Source of the DNA: Sphaeramia orbicularis
Taxonomy: Eukaryota > Chordata > Actinopteri > Kurtiformes > Apogonidae
Direction: 5' to 3'
Assembly (NCBI RefSeq): GCF_902148855.1
Contig: NC_043974.1
Coordinates: 21,763,950-21,827,949 of the forward strand
DNA: 64,000 nt
A program made the translations under genes and the position numbers. The stretch's first letter is position 1. Each line of letters begins with the position of its first letter. The notes below the pieces were generated by a model. That model was not told the origin of the DNA. It ran no database searches and was given only the letters and a program-made list of their open reading frames with translations. Below are positions 58,048 through 64,000 of the stretch, one piece after another.

Positions 58048-58700
58048 TTTTGAGCACATAGAATCATCAGATAACACAGAACATGGTCAAACAAAAATTT
58101 TCTGCGCTTGAAAAGGAGTGGGAAGAAGTATAACTTATTGACTCCCATCCTCTTTTATCAAATTAATAATCAAACTAGATCCGCTTCCTTTGCTTTGTTA
58201 ACACACATTATCCTCTGTACATTTTTACAATAACACAAAACATCCTTACAAACCACTCATATCCACTTTTTTGATCACTTCACACACATTCAGATTTGTG
58301 AAATCAACCCACTTTAATATAAACTATAAGATTTATATGCACTTTAAATATTTACTCCAAATACAATGATCAATAAATATGATAATACCTTGTTATCATG
58401 ATAACCAATTAATTACAATCATATCTTATTTTATGTACACGTCTGTGTTATAACTAGATATTCGCTTATGCAGATGATGTTCTATATTTTGTTATTGTAC
58501 TGGATTTATACATCCTTTTAAATGCACAACCTGAAGAAGACATCTTTAAGTTTTGCTCCAGATTATTCCACAGACGTACCCCTCTGACAGAGATACTCTG
58601 GCTTTTAAAGTTTTTTTCTACACTTAATTTTCTTGTAGATTTCAGTTCCCCTTAAATTATAATTACTTTGCCTGGGCTCAGACATCTCCTGTAGACTGTA
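58047..58700 (-). mobile_element. LINE reverse-transcriptase C-terminal remnant, reversed
   Basis: Minus-strand reading near 58460-58600 gives SISVRGVRLWNNLEQNLK followed by FKRMYKSSTI and a stop, the usual C-terminus of fish non-LTR polyproteins. The rest resembles its 3' UTR. Confidence 0.6.
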
Positions 58701-58784
58701 GGGGAGCATATGGTCATTTGGGAACTGCCACAAAATTAGCACTGGGTCTTTATGGGTTAATGAGTAGTTTTTGTGTTTCTACAG

Positions 58785-59457
58785 CAGGGGTGTCAAACTC
58801 ATTTTCTTTCAGGGGCCACATTCAGCCCAATTTAATCTCCAGTGGGCCGGACCAGTAAAATAATAGCATGATAGCCTATAAATAATTACAACTCCAAATT
58901 TTTTAGTGCAAAAAATAACATTAAATGATGAAACTATTTCTATCCAAAACAGAAAAGATGTGAATAACTGGAAAAAACTGAAATTTCTGAAGAAAAATAA
59001 GTACAATTTTATCAATATGAACTTGAACTCAACTTGATTTGTACATGTGCATTACAGATCAGATCTACCAAGACACAAAATAGGCAGAATATTGTTAAAA
59101 TTGCACTTATTTTTCTTTAAACATTCCAGGTTGTTCATATTTGTTCAGGTTATTGACATTTTATTGTTAAAGGATATCAGAATTTAATGTTCTTTGCAAT
59201 AAATCAAAGAGGAAAAATTGGTGTTGCCATTATTTATAGGCATAATGTCATATTATTTTTTCACATTAAACCAAGAATAAAATTTGGAGTCATTATTTCT
59301 AGGTTATTATGCTATTATTTTTGAGTTTGATGCCCTTGACTGTTAATATCTTCAGGGTAATTTTTGTATTTTGCACTTCGTAAATTCATCTCGCGGGCCA
59401 GATTGGAACCTTTGGCGGGCCGGTTTTGGCCCCCAGGCCGCATGTTTGACACCTACA
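58785..59457. mobile_element. hAT-type MITE just upstream of ptgdr2
   Basis: Flanks TTCTACAG (58777-58784) and TTCTCCAG (59458-59465) match at 7 of 8. Ends CAGGGGTGTCAAACTC and GTTTGACACCTACA. Lies about 150 bp from the receptor start codon. Confidence 0.82.
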
Positions 59458-59604
59458 TTCTCCAGGCTCTCACCTTATAATTGCATTGTTTTTCTGTTTG
59501 TGAATGACATATTTATATTTACACATTTCTATCCTAGATAACTGCTGTGCAAACTATAAAGCTCAGCTAAAGGATAACCCCAAGTAGAACATTTCCCATT
59601 GAAG

Positions 59605-60756
59605 ATGGCATCTCCTTCAAGCCCCGTCTACTGTCCTCGCATCTTCACAACCATGGTGAACGTCACTTTGAACCCAATCAACTCAACGCAAAAGATCACC
59701 CCATTGAGTGCTTTTGTCATCTCCCTCCATGGCTTGTTCTCATCCGTCGGCATTGTGGAAAACCTCCTCATCCTCGGCATCGTGGGCTTCCATGTGCGTC
59801 GCTCCGTGATCAGCATCTGGATCCTTAACCTCGCGGCGTCCGACCTTCTGGCGACGGCCTCCCTGCCCTTCTTCACCCTCTACATGGCCAAGGGTAGGAC
59901 GTGGACGCTGGGGACCCCATTCTGCCGCCTCCACTCTTCCATTTTCTTCCTCAACATGTTCGTCAGCGGCTTCCTGCTAGCGGCGATTTCTATGGATCGC
60001 TGCTTGGTGGTGTTGAAACCGGTGTGGGCCCAGAACTACAGGAACACAGCTATAGTGGCAAAAGTCTGTGGGGTGATTTGGGCCTTGGCTGTTTTGTGCA
60101 CAGTCCCCTTCTACCTATTTCGTGACACCATTACGGATAGAAATGGTCGGATCAAGTGTTACTACAATTACGCTCAGCTGCTCCCAGCTCAACCCTTCGA
60201 CCTGGAGTCTTTATGTAAGAGGCGTGAAGAAGCCTTTGGCCTCACAAAGTTCTTTCTAGCCTTCCTGATTCCATTGCTAATCATCATCTTTAGCTACATT
60301 GCTGTGAATGCCAAATTGGCACGCAGAGGCTGCCGTCGCCCTTATCGTTTTGTCCGGCTTGTTGTGGCCGTAGTGGTGAGTTTTATCATCTGCTGGGCTC
60401 CTTACCACATCTTGAGCGTCATGGAGGTGTTGACCCCCTTGGATCATCCCTCACAGCAGAGTATAGCCCGTGGCCTCCCAACTGCAGCAACTATCGGTTT
60501 CCTCAACAGCATCCTCAACCCCGTTCTGTACGTATTCAGCTGCCCCGACCTGTGCAGTAAGATAAGGCATTCTCTGGGTGCGGTGATGGAGAGCGTTCTG
60601 GCCGAGGATCTGGCGGAGCTGGCTAGGCGCCGCAGTAGCGGTCGTATCTCTAATAGCACCTCAGAAGCTACGCTGAAGCCACGAAATGCCATTACGGCGT
60701 TGTGTCTGAAAGGAGAAATGGAAGTCAGCGAGGGGCTTTCAACTCATGAGAACTGA
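59605..60756 (+). CDS. ptgdr2: Prostaglandin D2 receptor 2 (CRTH2/GPR44) orthologue
   Basis: Seven-helix G-protein-coupled receptor of 383 residues for prostaglandin D2, in mammals Gi-coupled on Th2 cells, eosinophils and basophils. The coding region is one uninterrupted exon. Two good starts exist, ATG 59605 and ATG 59653; the first is used here as it has A at -3 and G at +4. N-terminus carries NVT and NST glycosylation sites. Recognised from CRLHSSIFFLNMF in helix 3, DRC in place of DRY with PVWAQN after it, FRDTI and CYYN in extracellular loop 2, TKFFLAFL in helix 5, CWAPYHI in helix 6 and NPVLY in helix 7. His, Arg, Tyr and Lys positions reported to line the human CRTH2 pocket are present. 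Helix 3 Cys (near 107) and loop Cys (near 185) can pair. The tail is Ser/Arg-rich. Upstream exons, if any, were not identified. Confidence 0.93.
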   Translation: MASPSSPVYCPRIFTTMVNVTLNPINSTQKITPLSAFVISLHGLFSSVGIVENLLILGIVGFHVRRSVISIWILNLAASDLLATASLPFFTLYMAKGRTWTLGTPFCRLHSSIFFLNMFVSGFLLAAISMDRCLVVLKPVWAQNYRNTAIVAKVCGVIWALAVLCTVPFYLFRDTITDRNGRIKCYYNYAQLLPAQPFDLESLCKRREEAFGLTKFFLAFLIPLLIIIFSYIAVNAKLARRGCRRPYRFVRLVVAVVVSFIICWAPYHILSVMEVLTPLDHPSQQSIARGLPTAATIGFLNSILNPVLYVFSCPDLCSKIRHSLGAVMESVLAEDLAELARRRSSGRISNSTSEATLKPRNAITALCLKGEMEVSEGLSTHEN

Positions 60757-60799
60757 ACCAAAGAATGTACCATCAAGTCACAAATACTGGCTGTTATTC

Positions 60800-62602
60800 A
60801 GGGTTCCCATGGGGTATTTAAAAGGCTTTTAAAGTCTTGAATTTACAAATCTGCATTAATACCTTAAAAATGTCTTTAAATAGGTATAAAATTTCATATG
60901 GTAGGTCTAGGTCTTAAGTTACACAACCAGGCAAAAGTTGTAGAACACCCCAGTTTTTTGAGTTTTGTATTGAAATTCAAGCAGTTCAAGTCCAATGAAC
61001 AGTTTGAAATGGTACAAAGGTAAGCAGTGAACTGCCAGAGGTAAAAAAAAAAGAAAAAAAAAATAATAATGATGCTAAACAAAACTGAAAAATAATGTAC
61101 ATTTCAGAATTATACAAAAAGGCCAATTTCAGCTGTGAACAGAAGACTTCCAGTTGCAGGTTTGATGGGTCAAGTTGCAGCAAGAAAGCCATTGGTGAGA
61201 CTTCAGAATAAGAAAAAGAGGCTTGGCTGGGCCATGAAACACCGCCAGTGGACTACTGAAGACTGGAAGAAGGTGTTATGGACTAATCAAACCTGCAACT
61301 GGAAGTCTTCTCTTCACAGTTGAAACTGAGACTTGCTTACTATGACCACTAATGAGCTGCGCTTGAAGCTGTTGTCCTGTGAGTCTCCTCTCACTCCAGC
61401 TGTTGACTGTCATAAACTTGTCTTCTGATTCTGTTGTGTCTTTGGCTCTGCCAGACCTCCTCCTGTCAGCATTTCCCCCAGTTTCTGAGTGCCTTTGGAT
61501 GGTGAAGGAAACTGGACTTACTGACACCTGGACTTTCTTGGTAATTTCTCTGTAGGACAGACCTACATTTTTCAGTGTTATGATGGTCTGTCTCTCTTCT
61601 ATCGTTAATTGCCTTTTCCTCTTTTCCATTTTTACAGTAACACACTACTTTCTGCAGTACAATACTGTTCAAATAATGCTCCCAACGGTATGGTACCAAA
61701 GTGTGTTCCAACACTACTTTTATGCTGACAGAGGGTTAGGGTTAGGGACACCTGTAGGAACTGGTAGCACCAACTTTCGAGGCTTGATCAACCTCCATTG
61801 CTGCAGAACTGCTTTAAGTTGTTAACCCATTTCTTGTTCGCTAAATTAGGCCTTTTTGTATAATTCTGAAATGTACATTATTTTTCAGTTTTGTTTAGCC
61901 TTACCTTTTTTTTTTCTTTACCTCTGACACTTCACCACTTACCTTTGTACCATTTCAAGCTGTTCATTGGACTTGAACTGCTTGAATTTCAATGCAAAAC
62001 TGGAAAAATTGGGGTGTTCTAAAACTTTTGACCGGTAGTGTATGTTGCCATAAACTTGTTGGCTGTATTGTGTTTAAATGTGTTTATTAAATGTTAAATT
62101 CTGAAATAAAGTAATGTTAGTCTACTCAGTTCCACCCGCTCCAACCTGACAATTCATATTGAAATTAGGAACCAGTTATCGTTAACTTGCCCCTGGTGAG
62201 AAATGATCGCAGAACATTCAGTCCAACACACGTGTAGCTGTTGGTCATGTGCACGTCGTCCGAGGAAGCTAACTTTGGGAACTTCAAGGGATGGTTTGCA
62301 AGTGAAAAGTAAGCATGGGGAAGTGTAAATTTAATAATGTCTGGTTGGAGGGAAGATCATTCTGGACCTGGTTGACACGAGTGGAGAACATGTTTGAAGT
62401 TTGTTGTACCTTGTGCATTAAATCAATTTAATTCTGAACAATGGGAATCAAGGCATTGGAGTAAATAAGTACTTTTTTCCTGAATTCTAAGAGTCATGAG
62501 TTTTTGCCAGTATGACTGTGAAATGGGGATTACATTCTGTTCTAAGTAGTCGTAAAAAGGTCTTAAAAAGTCTTTCATTTTGTAGAAACCTGTAGGAACC
62601 CT
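60800..62602. mobile_element. hAT-like element split by a Tc1-like element
   Basis: Left end AGGGTTCCCATGGGG, right end TGTAGGAACCCT. Flanks TGTTATTC and GGTTATTC match at 7 of 8. Shared inner motif CTTTTAAAGTCTT against its complement near the right end. It begins about 45 bp after the ptgdr2 stop codon, so it forms part of that gene's likely 3' UTR. Confidence 0.7.
60922..62040. mobile_element. Rearranged Tc1-like transposon
   Basis: TA-flanked; ends CACAACCAGGCAAAAGTT and AAAACTTTTGACCGGTAGTG, with about 200-bp inverted arms. The right half, read on the minus strand (61629 to about 61285), codes the N-terminal part of a Tc1 transposase (KRKRQLTIEERQTIITLKN, then VKRRLPVAGL). The left half, on the plus strand from about 61135, codes a later part (RRLPVAGL, GWAMKHRQWTTEDWKKVLWT). 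The two halves meet head to head, so no single frame spans the protein. Confidence 0.8.
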
Positions 62603-62643
62603 GGTTATTCTCTTCATTTGTGCAGAAAATCAAGTCTTTAAAG

Positions 62644-63517
62644 AACTGTTTCTCAACCTATTGTGACCAAATGCCCCCTCATGTCATTGTGACTCCTTCA
62701 CTCCTTCAAAAATTTTGGGTGGGGTGGGGATTAGTAAGTAATGTGACCAACCTTAAGGATGACATGTAAATGCGCCATTGACGTTACATGCTGGTAGTAC
62801 AATGGCACCAAAGTTATTATCATTACCGAAAACTAACAAAATGGCGAAAACTAGAATTGTAAAAACATTTTCATTAACTGAAATAAATAAAAACTATAAT
62901 TAAAAGAAAAAACGATAACTAATTGAAACTGTATTGCGTGCTTATAAAACTAACTAAAACGTATAAAAATTATGGATAAAATTCCCTTCGTTTTTGTCTT
63001 TGTCAATGTGGGATTGATACGAAAGCAATTTATTTCCCTCAAGCAATTTTAGCTAGCGGCACCATATGATATTTAACGGTCCATCACTTCTTGTCACTTG
63101 TCGTTTACAGTCGTCTTCTCGTCCCCACCCTACCTGCAAACATGGAGACTAAAGTTGGGAGAAAGCAGCAGAGTCCTGTCTGGGATTTATTTGAATATGA
63201 CGGCAAAGAAGATAAAAGATATAAAAAAAAACCAAAAACTAAGTATTTAGAAAAAAACGAAAACTAATAAAAACTAGCAAACCTGCTCAAAAAACTAACT
63301 GAATTAGAGAAAAAAAAGTCAAAACTAAATAAAATTAAACTATAATGAAAAATCCAAAACTGTTATAACCTTGAACGGCACCACTTATTCTGATACACAT
63401 TGTGATGACTAACTGTAAACGAACACCCCCCATTACTGTCTGAGCCCCCCCCCCCCCTCACCTTTCTCATTCCCAACACCCCTGGGGGGATGGTACCGGC
63501 CCCCTTGAGAAACACTG
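62644..63517. mobile_element. hAT-type element, ACTGTTTCTCAACC family, with nested A-rich element
   Basis: Exact 8-bp duplication CTTTAAAG (62636-62643, 63518-63525). Ends AACTGTTTCTCAACC and CTTGAGAAACACTG. The middle (about 62813-63371) is an A-rich element with AAAACTAA repeats on both sides and ends AAGTTATTATCATTACC and CTGTTATAACCTT. Confidence 0.82.
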
Positions 63518-63529
63518 CTTTAAAGGAAG

Positions 63530-64000
63530 GTTATGCAAGAGCCTCTCAGGACATATGCATCAGTTCCTATTGTTTCAACTAGTGGGTCATGACCTAAAAG
63601 TGGGTTGTGAGCTCATTTTGAATGGGTTGTGGACTGTGCGGTAAAAAGAAAAAAAAAAGCTTTTTTAACTGCTGAGTTATTTGATGTCGACCACATGTTC
63701 AGGAAATTATATGAATTGCTTGAATAGCATAAAGCCAGCCAAAAAAACATGAAAAAGAAACATCAAAACAGCGACCTGTTAAGTGTACCCACAGGCCTTA
63801 TTTTGATGCGGAAACAAATGTTTCTCATTTTCAGTCAAGTCAGCAGAATCTGATTGTGATGTTTAGACCGTTTATTATTACACAAATACACTCAGTGGAT
63901 GAAAATGTATATATTGTAAAAAAAAAAAAAAAAAAAAGCTCAGTTTGCTTTTAGCTTATTTTTGAAAAAATACACTTGCTTATTATGAATTCCGCAAAAA
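63530..64000. other. Window end: hAT-like fragment and unrecognised sequence
   Basis: GTGGGTCATGACCTAAAAG and GTGGGTTGTGAGCTCATTTT near 63580-63620 resemble the start of a GGGTCGCGACC-type hAT element with no second end inside the window. Nothing else recognised. Confidence 0.4.

Larger units (their letters stand above)
56244..58756. mobile_element. TTAA-flanked MITE, CCCATAAAGACCCA family, copy 2, heavily nested
   Basis: TTAA at 56240-56243 and 58757-58760. Ends CCCATAAAGACCCAAAT and CACTGGGTCTTTATGGG. Inserts: copy a5 (56388-57142), the CTGAGACC MITE (57754-57992) and a LINE fragment (about 58047-58700). Confidence 0.78.

Noticed and set aside
59653-59655. Second in-frame ATG as the ptgdr2 start
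   Set aside because: Not excluded. The upstream ATG at 59605 also has a strong context and lengthens the N-terminus toward the family's usual size, so it was preferred.

Overview
The window looks like nuclear DNA of a ray-finned fish, most likely a spiny-rayed (percomorph) teleost. The reasons are a tandem array of novel immune-type receptor (NITR) genes, a family known from teleosts, an AT-rich background, abundant microsatellites, and a dense load of fish-type hAT, Tc1/mariner, TTAA-target, Harbinger and L2/Rex-like LINE remnants. Only five protein-coding loci are supported.

Left part (about 3-40 kb): four NITR-like genes lie head to tail on the minus strand, at 2953-5869, 9438-17540, 21498-24077 and 33156-39767. 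Genes 1-3 each have a leader exon, one exon for both immunoglobulin domains (V then I), a transmembrane exon and two cytoplasmic exons. All junctions found by eye keep the same phases (1-1-1-0). Gene 4 differs: V and I are on separate exons, and its transmembrane exon appears cut short by a transposon. Every tail carries a tyrosine motif of ITIM type (LHYAAL in genes 1-3, LQYVAV in gene 4) plus a second tyrosine motif near the C-terminus, so the cluster looks inhibitory. Genes 1-3 share a CCAAT-type box and a GATCA-type motif about 70-130 bp upstream of the start codon.

Right part (about 40-59 kb) is a gene-free stretch of nested transposable elements. It ends at an intact single-exon G-protein-coupled receptor on the plus strand (59605-60756), recognised as the prostaglandin D2 receptor 2 gene (ptgdr2/CRTH2). 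More nested elements follow to the window end.

Insertion history is unusually legible because target-site duplications survive. About a dozen copies of one hAT-type element (ends CAGGGGTGTCAAAC) carry 8-bp duplications. Several unrelated families sit in TTAA duplications, including two copies of a Kolobok-like element that still carries a THAP-domain exon. Up to four elements are stacked inside one another in a gene 2 intron. A repeat built of roughly 173-bp tandem units lies upstream of genes 1 and 2, and again, inverted, about 3 kb upstream of gene 3. No tRNA, rRNA, CRISPR array, retrovirus or Polinton was seen. All splice sites and element limits were read by eye and not tested by alignment.
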